Below, piece after piece: positions 44,510-52,261 of a DNA stretch of 64,000 nt (the first letter of the stretch is position 1; every line of letters starts with the position of its first letter). The stretch is from the NCBI GenBank assembly GCA_963513935.1, contig OY740768.1, positions 13,809,993 through 13,873,992 of the forward strand. The letters are read 5' to 3'. The notes under the pieces were generated by a model. It was not told the origin of the DNA. It did not search any database and saw only the letters and a list, made by a program, of their open reading frames with translations. The DNA comes from Aphrophora alni. Taxonomy: Eukaryota; Arthropoda; Insecta; Hemiptera; Aphrophoridae. The translations under genes were made by a program, and so were the position numbers.

Positions 44510-45713
44510 CACACATAAACACCTGGCCAAACCTTATATATATATGCCCAAAGTTGCTGCGGTGGCGTTAATACGTAAGTACCAAAATTTTAAATCGAGA
44601 ATATTTTGAAGTTCATTATATTTACAAAAACAAATACAAGACAAAATATTTTGCTTTGTTAATGACAAACCCGTTGATACTTCTATTGTTATTGTAATAC
44701 AATGGACAACCGGTTTATCGATAAAAATATAGTTTTTTAATTTCTTGGCAATTGACTACAATATCTAAATGTTTAATTTTTCTTGTGGTACAAACAACAT
44801 CAATGTTAAAATTAGCCAAAGAATTATCAAAAGCTAATTCAAAGATGATACTTTCGAACTTTCATTCGAAGTTTCATTTCAATTAGTTGAGCAGTTTTAA
44901 CGCTATACTGTTAACGGACATAATACGCACTTGCAATTACTATCAAATTAAGGGACAGATTTTATGCTAACGTGCCAAATTTTAATGAAAGCAGACTATA
45001 ATTTCACTTACTAGGCTATATAATAAAGATTGTCAGCAATTATTACTAATATTTTCATCTAATTTTTTTTGTTATTAAATATGACTGTTATAAAACATGA
45101 CTTTTTAAACAAAATATTTCAAACGGCCGTTACTTACAGAATTGTTTAATTATTTTTTCAAATTATTGTAAAAACGTATGATTTGTATAGGTCTATTTGT
45201 ACCAAATTTAAAGAAAATATAACAAAAATTGCGATCGTTAGAGTCTAATATTTGAATGAACACTAAATAAATGTTCTAAGAGTTATGATCGGTGCCCATT
45301 TGATGATTTTGGATCGAAACATTCTTATGTAGGCGGCTATAATAACTATATTGCCAAACTAAATTAGTTACTAACAATAATTTGCCACATGCAACTGAAG
45401 AATGTGGAAATTATGACTCATTTAAAGTAGAATTACACAATTAGGCTTATTGTAATTATTTGATCTGTGTAATAAAACATGATTTAAAATTAGAATCTAA
45501 AATACAGCATGTACACAATTAGGCCTACTTTTTAAAACCTTACTGAAATGAAATTTAACTTGATAAAAACATCTATAAACATGTAATGTCCTAAAACAAC
45601 AATAATTACTTAATTCCAAGTTACTTACATCTTGCACTACCTGTCACAAAAGAAAACAATAAACTGTTTACTAAACTAAGAAAACACAAGTAACAAACTA
45701 CCGGTATATCCAT
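30055..45713 (-). CDS. Six-EB-module protein with signal peptide, 8 exons, 328 aa
   Basis: Exons in order on the minus strand: 45713-45629, 43428-43300, 39928-39770, 35719-35573, 35024-34902, 32622-32479, 31755-31627 and 30125-30055. All have GT/AG borders and all seven junctions are phase 1, giving 329 codons including TAA. Exon 1 is a signal peptide (LLFSFVTGSAR at its end). Exons 2-7 each encode one module with six cysteines in the pattern C-C-C-CxC-C, as in EB modules. Exon 8 encodes a hydrophobic tail ending SLLIFSILLMILS with nothing after it, which suggests a GPI-anchor signal or short membrane anchor. NIS, NHS and NKT sequons are present. Similar insect genes are often labelled prion-like-(Q/N-rich)-domain protein 25 or EB-domain proteins; a recognition or adhesion role on the cell surface is inference. 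Confidence 0.85.
30440..30725 (+). pseudogene. Non-LTR retrotransposon relic: RNase H domain
   Basis: IFAALQLYADLSAKQIYILT and, after a stop, IHVQWIPGYCIVTGNEFIEV resemble Jockey/RTE-type RNase H (DS...ALQ, IQWIPGHCGV.GNE.AD). At least one stop and changed catalytic residues show decay. It lies in intron 7 of the EB gene, antisense. Confidence 0.7.
30727..30905 (-). repeat. H1 repeat, single copy, with hammerhead core
   Basis: TTAATTACCTTAGAGGTTGT and the rest match each arm of the palindrome at 43794-44106. It ends near GTACATAAATA where the palindrome turns. Confidence 0.75.
30771..30824 (-). ncRNA. Hammerhead ribozyme candidate (family H1)
   Basis: Minus strand: CTGACGA, helix GCCGA/TCGGC, GAAA, palindrome CAGCGCTG, TA, then GCC. 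This has the full conserved core. Helix I next to the core is GGC with GCC; the outer helix is weaker than at 44005. Confidence 0.6.
31627..31755 (-). CDS. EB gene exon 7 (sixth EB module)
   Basis: Six cysteines: ESC, WEC, ATC, ICRC, TDC. It keeps the ICRCNKGYKMN core close to the classical EB consensus. Confidence 0.85.
32479..32622 (-). CDS. EB gene exon 6 (fifth EB module)
   Basis: Six cysteines including GCQC and an NKT sequon. The donor is TCAA|GTATGA, weaker than the other GTAAG donors. A broken duplicate lies 27 bases upstream of the acceptor on the minus strand. Confidence 0.8.
32649..32781 (-). pseudogene. Truncated, frameshifted duplicate of EB exon 6
   Basis: It matches 32471-32595 except for point changes and an 8-base tandem repeat (GAGCTCTG twice). 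The insertion shifts the frame and makes a stop. The copy also lacks the start of the exon with its acceptor. It is a dead tandem exon duplication inside intron 5. Confidence 0.85.
33120..33910 (-). pseudogene. Non-LTR retrotransposon relic: RNase H and C-terminal cysteine motif
   Basis: On the minus strand, GAVIFSEDFYHYFGLRAGTT followed by MFEVELFAISEVLKQ (about 33870-33720) is a decayed RNase H start. CVHCVTDKMNKDHFLVC (about 33240-33300) resembles the C-terminal C-C-H-C motif of Jockey/I-type elements. Stops and gaps abound. It lies in intron 5 of the EB gene. Confidence 0.65.
34902..35024 (-). CDS. EB gene exon 5 (fourth EB module)
   Basis: Shortest module: AQC, NNC, SAC, ICRC, KKC, with an NHS sequon. 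Confidence 0.85.
   Translation of the reverse strand: MLVHNVRPITTVPLITPPVLQTFVDVIKIMLLVKITRNVL
35573..35719 (-). CDS. EB gene exon 4 (third EB module)
   Basis: Six cysteines (GHC, DNC, TYC, KCVC, TDC), with an NIS sequon. The donor is GGTG|GTGTGT. Confidence 0.83.
35725..37549. other. EB gene intron 3, distal half
   Basis: Contains dispersed repeat R (35912-36150). A short inverted pair (ATGCCCTTATTGGGGAG near 36350 and TTCCCAATAAGGGC near 36407) brackets about 50 bases. No gene. Confidence 0.5.
35912..36150 (+). repeat. Dispersed repeat R, near-complete copy
   Basis: ACCCTCAAGAGCTCATTTAT through GATGACCAAGAGA. Open frames on either strand here (up to 153 codons) are produced by the repeat and are not genes. 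Confidence 0.7.
37550..39152. mobile_element. Solo LTR, about 1.6 kb, with TSD
   Basis: It starts TGTAATAA and ends TGTTACA like the LTRs at 16030 and 22045. It shares GGGCGCCAGATGTGTTAACA plus TCAATTTTGAAAAA near its start. ACCT at 37546-37549 is repeated at 39153-39156. No internal region remains, so it is a product of LTR-LTR recombination. It is clearly diverged from the other pair, so it belongs to a related subfamily. It lies in intron 3 of the EB gene. Confidence 0.8.
39270..39465 (+). repeat. Dispersed repeat R, copy
   Basis: TTCAGAGGCTCATTTATAAT, ATGTAGCCTTG, CTACTCTTGTTCTCTTCTGA and AGGTGATGATAACC follow the family order. Confidence 0.6.
39770..39928 (-). CDS. EB gene exon 3 (second EB module)
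   Basis: Longest module: GPC, IQC, AEC, KCGC, GIC, with a Ser/Thr/Pro-rich loop between the third and fourth cysteines. Confidence 0.83.
39929..41302. other. EB gene intron 2, no gene seen
   Basis: AT-rich with T runs (40350-40380). No coding or repeat structure was recognised. Confidence 0.45.
41303..41952. mobile_element. Palindromic repeat, arms about 210 bp
   Basis: TCACAAATTAAATGTCATAT at the left is read inward from the right at about 41952. The arms also share GGACCGTACTGAGCC and AAGTTCCCCATT, with moderate divergence. The middle (about 41520-41740) is unique. A hammerhead-like motif lies just outside the right arm. Confidence 0.75.
41969..42003 (+). ncRNA. Hammerhead-like motif beside the 41303 palindrome
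   Basis: CTGATGA, weak helix GTCA/TGGC, GAAAC, then AAGCATAG. The core boxes are intact but helix III is not convincing. Confidence 0.35.
42470..42620 (+). pseudogene. Possible non-LTR gag zinc-knuckle relic
   Basis: VFSPIIQCNKCKSYKSNAQN resembles a degraded C-x2-C-x4-H knuckle of a retrotransposon gag. Similar wording recurs near 10525. Weak. Confidence 0.3.
43300..43428 (-). CDS. EB gene exon 2 (first EB module)
   Basis: Six cysteines: RKC, SDC, AHC, MCIC, IEC. It joins exon 1 as SAR-Y-LEDRKC with no break. Confidence 0.85.
43844..43901 (-). ncRNA. Hammerhead ribozyme candidate, left arm of H1 palindrome
   Basis: Mirror image of 44005-44062, with the same full core and the same stem I outer helix (GTTA/TAAC). 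Confidence 0.65.
44005..44062 (+). ncRNA. Hammerhead ribozyme candidate, type I, full core
   Basis: Stem I is GTTA with TAAC (outer) and GGC with GCT (inner, one wobble), split by an internal loop. Then come CTGATGA (44017-44023), stem II GCCGA/TCGGC, GAAA (44041-44044), a short palindromic stem III CAGCGCTG, and U-A with predicted cleavage after 44054. All conserved core bases are present. The minimal stem III is like that of Penelope-like element hammerheads, which work best as dimers. Activity is predicted only. Confidence 0.7.
44389..44583. mobile_element. MITE with GGTACTTACG ends
   Basis: Perfect inverted ends (GGTACTTACGTATTAACGCC then ACCGCA) flank a (TA)n core and a second inverted pair (GGTTTGGCCAGGT / ACCTGGCCAAACC). 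AAAATTTT at 44381-44388 and 44584-44591 may be an 8-bp target duplication or an extension of the palindrome. Confidence 0.75.
44470..44505. repeat. (TA)n microsatellite
   Basis: Within the MITE above. Confidence 0.9.
44592..45628. other. EB gene intron 1, proximal part, no gene seen
   Basis: AT-rich. Only phrases that look like worn repeats (around 44870-44940) were noticed. Confidence 0.45.
45629..45713 (-). CDS. EB gene exon 1 (signal peptide)
   Basis: MDIPVVCYLCFLSLVNSLL begins a typical signal peptide; the donor is AGAT|GTAAGT. The ATG is the only one giving a signal peptide in frame with exon 2. Confidence 0.75.
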
Positions 45714-46254
45714 ACTGTCAATTCATACACTAAGGTGGGGCTTGGTACAGGTGATTGATTCATGCTATATTATCAGCCTTGAGTTGTACCTATATACATT
45801 GCTTATCATGAGTAAATGAGTAAAACTATGCTTATCACTGAACGCGACCTGTTACTTATCATGAATTGCGTGAGAGGATTTGATAACTACAGAATGAGCA
45901 ATCATTTATCATTAGACTAAAAGAAAAGATAGTGAATTTTTGCATTGACAAATAACTACTTTACAGGCCATTTAGCTTTTTATTTTTCTGTTATAAAATA
46001 ATGGTTGCACTGATAATAGATTAACCTTCTCAAACAACTGTTCACAAAATTAAAGCATAAGTAAACAGTAGAATTCGTCATCGGGTAATTTAGAAAGTGG
46101 AATATCCGAAAATAATCGCTTATATAGTTCGTCAACGTTTGATTAAAATCGGTTGCTGTGGTTTTGAGATATTCGAACTTTTAGTACAACGGATCATTTC
46201 CGTAATTGTAAATAACAATTAAATTTTGTTTACAGATATATTTGGAAAATAATA

Positions 46255-46400
46255 GCGCCTCAAGGGCTTACTTAGATTGAGTATGGGCGTGTCAACTCCG
46301 AGGGATCTAGCTCGATGTAAATCCAGGGTGTAAATCCTTTTTAATGTAATCTTGGGTTAGATCCGTTTCCTTTTTTATCAAGTCTCTCCTGGATATTAAG
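46255..46400 (+). repeat. Dispersed repeat R, 5' part
   Basis: GCCTCAAGGGCTTACTTAGA, TGAGTATGGGCGTG and TAATCTTGGGTTAGATCC follow the family. Confidence 0.55.
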
Positions 46401-46677
46401 TTTGATTTGTAAATATTTCTTCAAAAATTTGTAAGAACTAATAAACACATTATGTACTGAAAAAATCTGCGCAGAAAGTTATCGATGGAAGACTTTGTCT
46501 CGTTGAGAAAATGTTGGTCGATGACAAAATCTTAATTTATGGTCTTAATGAGAAAAAAAATTCGATAATCAAAGAGTAGATTTATTATTTTCTTGAACAT
46601 TTTTGTTTTTTTTAAATTTCGCAGGATAGATGGAAAATCTTCAAAAGACAAAGGGAGAAATCCGCTCTTCCCAATAG

Positions 46678-47133
46678 CAATGACTACATAAATACTATAA
46701 GACACGACATGGCCATGTTAAATATTCTACGCTTATTCTTAAGTTGTCCAATTCCCGCTAGGTCGCTCTGCTAGAGAATCTGAAGTTGATGTGACTGGCG
46801 CTAGGTGGCTCTACGGTCAAACAATGTTTCAGACGGGTAAGAGAAAACGCACTGATGCCACATATGGGACCAGAGATGCGAGGGAAGGTCGAGAATCGCT
46901 TATCTCAGCGCACGAACTGACAACACTGACTATGCTGACGGAAGTAAGTGAGAAGGTTTGTGAGAGAGAGGTCAACAGTTGTACAGTTTCAACCAAGTGG
47001 GATGCGTACAGTCAAGCACCTGCTGCTAGCGCTTTCTGATAGCTGTGTGTCAAACTTGTGACGAATAGCACCCGTAAAGCGTAGACTATTTCTCTATCCT
47101 ATGTCGTGTCTTATAGTATTTATGTAGTCATTG
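46678..47133. mobile_element. Non-autonomous TIR element, 456 bp, 7-bp TSD
   Basis: 33-bp perfect TIRs (CAATGACTACATAAATACTA then TAAGACACGACAT) are flanked by CCAATAG at 46671-46677 and 47134-47140. The interior is more GC-rich than its surroundings, with an 82-codon frame of no recognisable product. The superfamily is not assigned. Confidence 0.8.
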
Positions 47134-47140
47134 CCAATAG

Positions 47141-47816
47141 TGTGAGATTCTTACTCGCTAAAAACCACCTTCCCTCCTGTTAGTACCCCTAACGCGTGGG
47201 ACAAGGAAACAGGAAAGGTTTTCCATGTACCAAGCTGAGAAGCTCTTCCATGGGCGTGTCGAGATTGTAAATGTGGAAGAAAGCAGAACGTTATGTATCC
47301 GCGCGAAGGGCGAGGTAAAGACCTGACTTCCAGGTTCCAGTCAAGTAAAACCTCGTGACAGATCATGCAGGAGCCCAGGTTTGGTAGATGTGGCGTGCAA
47401 GGTAAAGGATGGGAGTTACCTTACAAATACCTTGTTATTGAATTTATTGGAGGAACTACAAGCTTCATCTTCTTCTGCTGCCTACTCGATACTGAAATAA
47501 GATTAGACTGCATGCAACTGCGTCCTGGTGGCGACAGCTTGGCTCATGCTGCTGCGGTGCACCCTTTGGTCTACAGAGCTAGAAAGCAAAGAGGTGAAAT
47601 TTGAGTATGTAGTAGGATTGCATATCAGCATGCTTACTTTTCAGCATGCATAGTTTGCTGATAGTGTTCAACAAGCTTATCAATTAATCTTTAACAATAT
47701 AAAATGAACTAGTAAATATTTTACATAATGTTTGTAATTACTATTCAGACAATATCAATACGTAATTTAGAAAACAAGAAAAGTTTTTTAATGAGGGGGA
47801 AAGTGTCCTGTCCCTC
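47141..47816. other. GC-richer non-coding patch
   Basis: Base composition rises compared with neighbours. Short frames (71-79 codons) carry no domain. It could be the remnant of another element. Confidence 0.4.
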
Positions 47817-48135
47817 TTCAATGTACTGATGGGACCATTTGTCTGTGCGCACGGCTCTGACGCTACTAGCCGTTCTGTAAAAGTAGGGCTCGCTCACCCA
47901 ACTATGTTTGTCTACCTTTCGCGACACATAATTACAGTTTACAAGATTTGTAGTGCATATAGAAACATGATGTTTACAAACAACTCGAAGCTACATTGAA
48001 GACAGGTGAATAATCTACGTCCGGCGCGCCGCGCGGGACCACATGTTTTTGGAAATGAGCGATAATCACTCCCCTCTTCCCCGCCGCGCCATAGCAAGCC
48101 GCGCGCACAGACAAATGGACCCATCAGTACAAAGG
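47817..48135. mobile_element. MITE with 30-bp inverted ends and GC-rich core
   Basis: TGTACTGATGGGWCCATTTG plus TCTGTGCGC is found at both ends in inverted orientation. The core contains GGCGCGCCGCGCGGG. There is no coding capacity. Confidence 0.7.
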
Positions 48136-49020
48136 AGCAATAAAGGGAGAAGAGAACATTAAGCCCCCCTAGACATAGGCATGGTGTGCTAACAAAAAAA
48201 GGTCATAGCACTGGGCACAATAATAACACATTTCGTAGCGTGTTGCTTTAATACATATATATCTTACGATAGGTCGTACTAGTGTTTAGCCACTACAAAA
48301 AATGGTTTAAAACACTCACTAGAGATACCTATCTTACAAGATAATTATGGCCTATAGCTTACGATAATATGATATGTATTGTATCCATCTAGTGTGCAGC
48401 CGGCCTAAAATAACCAAAAAAATCTACCCCTTCGTTTTCAGAGTCACAATATAAATAGAGATTATTTGGTTAAACAAAAATATGGAATTTGTAAACAGCG
48501 AACTAATCTGTCAAACCACACATATAGTTTGGAAAAAATGTAACAATCAAAGCGGTCTGGGTTTATTTATGTACTTTTCATATTACTGTAATTACAATAT
48601 GTTTTGGTGTATTGTTTGGGTTAAACATTTTCTTATTTCATAAAAATTAATTGCTTTTGCCAATTTTGAGGTATGTGAAATAATTGTGATCATGGTTAAT
48701 TTAATCCAATTTTTTTAACCATGGCCAATTTTACGAACCGATATTATTTGAGAGAAGGCGACCAAAATGGTTTTATTTGGGTCTCAAGCAAAAACTGTAA
48801 AGTGTCAGTAGGGTTTGTATGTCTGAGGATGATGACTTAATCATTGAAACGTCCTCTTGTATTTGTATTGCACAAAAAAAGTAGTAATTTGTGGAAAGTT
48901 GGACTTCATTCATTTCGTGAATTTTCCTTGTTGTTATCCCGTTATCACCACCTAATTAACTAAAGAACATAAATGACCTTCTGAGTCAGAAATGAGCAAG
49001 TGTTAGTCAAGAGAAACCTG
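48136..49020. other. Intergenic, with one hammerhead-like tail
   Basis: A hammerhead-like motif lies at 48810-48845. Otherwise no gene was seen. Confidence 0.45.
48810..48845 (+). ncRNA. Hammerhead-like motif (family H4)
   Basis: CTGAGGA, helix GATGA/TCATT, GAAACG. It satisfies CUGANGA plus GAAA. A sister copy is at 61700-61740 and a fragment at about 31495. Helix III is unclear. Confidence 0.4.
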
Positions 49021-49115
49021 AAAAGAAAGAGAGGGATCTAACGCAAGACTAAATGAAAGAAGGTGTAGATCCAGCTATGATCCCTCGGGATTGCTATAGT
49101 AAGCCTCTGAGGGTC
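49020..49115 (-). repeat. Dispersed repeat R, inverted partial copy
   Basis: Minus-strand match to the first part of the family (GACCCTCAGAGGCTTACTAT). Confidence 0.55.
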
Positions 49116-49677
49116 AACATTGATCCACTCGTTTAGGCTGTACAGTATTGCACAGATATTAAAAATAATAAATAATATTGTTTTAGGCTCAGTGTATCTC
49201 AAAACAGATATTTTCAACTTGAACGCATTTTTTTACTATCAAATAACATTCTATACATTGCATTGTACAACATATATAATATCTGACAAAGTAAAAAAAA
49301 ACTTTTTTTTTTTTTACATAACCTCTAAATTAAGGGAAAATACGGTCTGCGTCGGACCAGACAGTGGAAGTTATACTTCTTTGGCCATTCATTTGTTATT
49401 TTATGCAACCGTTACTATATTATAACTTTATAGTGTAATATTAATTTATGACAATGTCAGTAGGCCATAAATCAGGCGGGCAGTAAAAATCTTAATCAAC
49501 TTTGCCCAGCCTCGGTCTGTTTTGAATAAACTAAACTAGTATCAGTCTAAAGAATTTCATTATACAGTAACACAAAAATGTATAATTGTGCGGTTATAAT
49601 GCACAAAAATGTATAATGTGCGGTTCAAGATTTTTCTTACAATCAATAACAATATACTGTACTAAAATACATGGTTA

Positions 49678-49723
49678 TAGTTTGATTTTTCGGGGATGGA
49701 ACCTGGCGGCTTAGCGACCCTTA
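49678..49723 (+). repeat. Left TIR of the DD82E element
   Basis: Pairs with 52214-52259, 45 of 46 bases. Confidence 0.88.
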
Positions 49724-50301
49724 CTACCACACACACACAACCCCTCCCGACCGCTCCGGGGCTCGGGCCGAGACACTGACTACACTCTTCACTATAAAAT
49801 AATAACTTTTTTATTTCGCGTGTTACTTATTTAAGGTTATAATTGGTGTAATTGGCTCAAAATTACATTAAAAATGAATCGAAATACGACATAATTGCGA
49901 CAACTTTAAGTCACCAAAATCTACAATGTGTTTATTGTATTGCATTTCTCGGCCTTTATTAGCTCTTTATTGATAGCTTTCGTAATATTTTTGTTCTTAT
50001 ACTTCTGTTAACACTGTAGGCGGTAATAGATGATATATCATACTATGATGATGATATATGATCATAATTCTTTGTGACTGGCCAGCCCAGGGTTAAACCG
50101 AAGCAGGTTATGGAGACTATTGTTAACCAGTTCAACCCTTTCGCAGAAATACCTCTTGAAATCCCCCACTTGTCCTACCTACTTTCACTACTGACCCTAT
50201 CTATTGTGACTTGTGAATTGGTTTCAGTCTGAGTTTTCAACCTTTTATAAATAATACAGTATACCGTAGAAGGATTTTCTGTGTTGATTTTGTTTGTTTA
50301 A

Positions 50302-51810
50302 GTGATTAGTGTACATATTTGGAAAGGAAGTGATTATATTATGACGGAAATGACTCCAAACACTAGTAGAGAAATTTTGCATTCACAAGCAAGGACAATT
50401 GTTGCTTCTGTCATACAATACTTTTATTTGGAGAAGAACAATTTAAGACCCTTAAAAGACGTTCAAAAGGTTTTGGAAAGAGTTTCTGACGCGTGTTGTG
50501 TTTCGTTAAGAACCGTTAAGCGAATTAACTTACAGCTTAAAGAAGTGAATAAGTTAGGAAATACACATACAGAAGAAGGCTGTACTACGACCGAGTTTGG
50601 AGCGGAAGAGGCGGGACTGGATGCCAGTTGTCCTCCGTTATCTGGGAAGAAGAGGCGGATAGTAATAAATACACCGAGGAAGAACAAAACTCCGGTTAGA
50701 AACAGACCCACTACAGACATAGACGACTTTGACAAAGCAGCTATTCGTCGCCACATTCTAAGTTATTATGAAAGACGAGAAGTGCCAACGCTGAGAAAAC
50801 TACGTTCATCGTTGAGAGACACAGAACTTTTCCACGGTAGCCTATCTTCTCTAAACAAAATAGTGAAAAGTTTGGGCTTTGTCTACAAAAAGTTTAATTC
50901 CAGGAAGGTGTTAATGGAAAAACCATCTGTGGCGTTGCTAAGATGCCAATTTCTTAGAAAGATGCATAACATAAACATGGAGAAAGCTGTTTTCCTTGAT
51001 GAAACGTGGATGAATGAAAACCTCAGTAACGATAAGGGCTGGACTGATGGAACAGTTAAAGGAACGCTAGGTTCCCCTCTGGGAAAGGGAAAGCGTTTAA
51101 TCGTCTGCCATGCTGGAAGTAAACAAGGTTGGATTGAAGCTCCTCCTCTGGTATTTCAGTCTAAAAAAACTTCCGATTACCACGAGGAGATGAACGCGGA
51201 AGTATTTGAAAAGTGGTTTTTCGACACTCTACTCCCTACTATTTCTGCTGAAAGCACCATAATAATGGATAACGCTCCATACCATTCAAGGGTTAAGGAC
51301 AAATCTCCAACATCAGGTTCAACCAAAGCCGTTATGGCAAAATGGCTACAAGATAAAGGAATAAGTTTCTCTCCAGATTTAAGAAAACCAGAGCTCTACA
51401 GTGTTGTTAAAATGCACAAACCACCTTATCCCACCTATGTAATTGACTCTAAAGCAGCAGAAATGGGGTATAAGGTAATCCGCCTTCCCCCTTATCACTG
51501 CCACTACAATCCAATCGAAATGGTTTGGGGGAACTTGAAAAAATATGTACGGGATAGGAATAATACCTTCAAGTTGAGGGATGTAGAACAACATTTCCAC
51601 GAAGCCGTCTCTGCTGTAACACCGGAACAATGGAGCAAGTATGTGGACCATGCCAGGAAAGCAATGGACGAGGATTGGAGAAGTGAAGGACTTAACGACG
51701 CCAGTGTTCAAGAGTTCATAATACGCTTGTGTCCTGGGGATTATGACAGTGAAACCGAATCCGAAAGTGACCTGGAAGATGAAAACATTGGATGCTCTCA
51801 TTTAGAATAA
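50302..51810 (+). CDS. DDE transposase, IS630/Tc1/mariner superfamily, DD82E, 502 aa
   Basis: The N-terminal 80 residues include a helix-turn-helix-like region (LKDVQKVLERVSDACCVSLR then TVKRI). A basic stretch (KKRRIVINTPRKNK, about 116-129) may be a nuclear signal. The catalytic triad is D233 in FLDETWMNE, D323 in IIMDNAPYHSR, and E406 in YHCHYNPIEMVWGNLK. Exactly 82 residues separate the second D and the E because of a long insertion; classical Tc1/mariner has 34. I recall a DD82E group named Sailor that fits. An acidic tail closes the protein. The ATG at 50341 (residue 14) is an alternative start. No stops or shifts. Confidence 0.87.
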   Translation: MISVHIWKGSDYIMTEMTPNTSREILHSQARTIVASVIQYFYLEKNNLRPLKDVQKVLERVSDACCVSLRTVKRINLQLKEVNKLGNTHTEEGCTTTEFGAEEAGLDASCPPLSGKKRRIVINTPRKNKTPVRNRPTTDIDDFDKAAIRRHILSYYERREVPTLRKLRSSLRDTELFHGSLSSLNKIVKSLGFVYKKFNSRKVLMEKPSVALLRCQFLRKMHNINMEKAVFLDETWMNENLSNDKGWTDGTVKGTLGSPLGKGKRLIVCHAGSKQGWIEAPPLVFQSKKTSDYHEEMNAEVFEKWFFDTLLPTISAESTIIMDNAPYHSRVKDKSPTSGSTKAVMAKWLQDKGISFSPDLRKPELYSVVKMHKPPYPTYVIDSKAAEMGYKVIRLPPYHCHYNPIEMVWGNLKKYVRDRNNTFKLRDVEQHFHEAVSAVTPEQWSKYVDHARKAMDEDWRSEGLNDASVQEFIIRLCPGDYDSETESESDLEDENIGCSHLE

Positions 51811-52213
51811 GTAAGTGTTTCAGAAAGTAATAAACTTACAGGCCAGTTCAATTACCACTCTATAACTACATAATAGCCTATATATTGATAAATAAGGTAG
51901 TTTATAAAATTATTTTCTGTAATAATCAATAAAGGTATAAAGGTCATATATTGGTTTAAATATTTTAAAACTTTTTAATGTAAGGGTTGTATTGGTAGGC
52001 CTATTTTGTATTTTCTGGTTAAATATTGTTAAGAATGTCGTGTTTGGGCTTATTTTTCTTATAACTTTATGAAGATTTCAAAACTGTGCAAATATAATTT
52101 AAAAAATAATTAATTAAAAATGTTGTTGTTGTGCTTTGAGAACCAACTGATTATACGCTGCAGGCAGGCAGGCCGGGGGCTGCGCGCGTTCCTGCCAGTG
52201 TGCGTGTGAGAGC

Positions 52214-52259
52214 TAAGGGTCACTAAGCCGCCAGGTTCCATCCCCGAAAAATCAAACTA
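52214..52259 (-). repeat. Right TIR of the DD82E element
   Basis: Inverted partner of 49678-49723. It ends CAAACTA before the TA duplication. Confidence 0.88.
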
Positions 52260-52261
52260 TA

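Larger units (their letters stand above)
49678..52259 (+). mobile_element. Intact-looking Tc1/mariner-superfamily element (DD82E), 2,582 bp
   Basis: 46-bp TIRs with one mismatch (TAGTTTGATTTTTCGGGGAT, then GGAACCTGGCGGCTTAG). A TA duplication is at 49676-49677 and 52260-52261. It carries a single intronless transposase gene. The interior is more GC-rich than its surroundings. Complete ends plus an open frame suggest a young, possibly active copy. It lies upstream of the EB gene, outside both genes. Confidence 0.88.

Noticed and set aside
51379..51801. 140-codon minus-strand frame
   Set aside because: Antisense shadow of the DD82E transposase.
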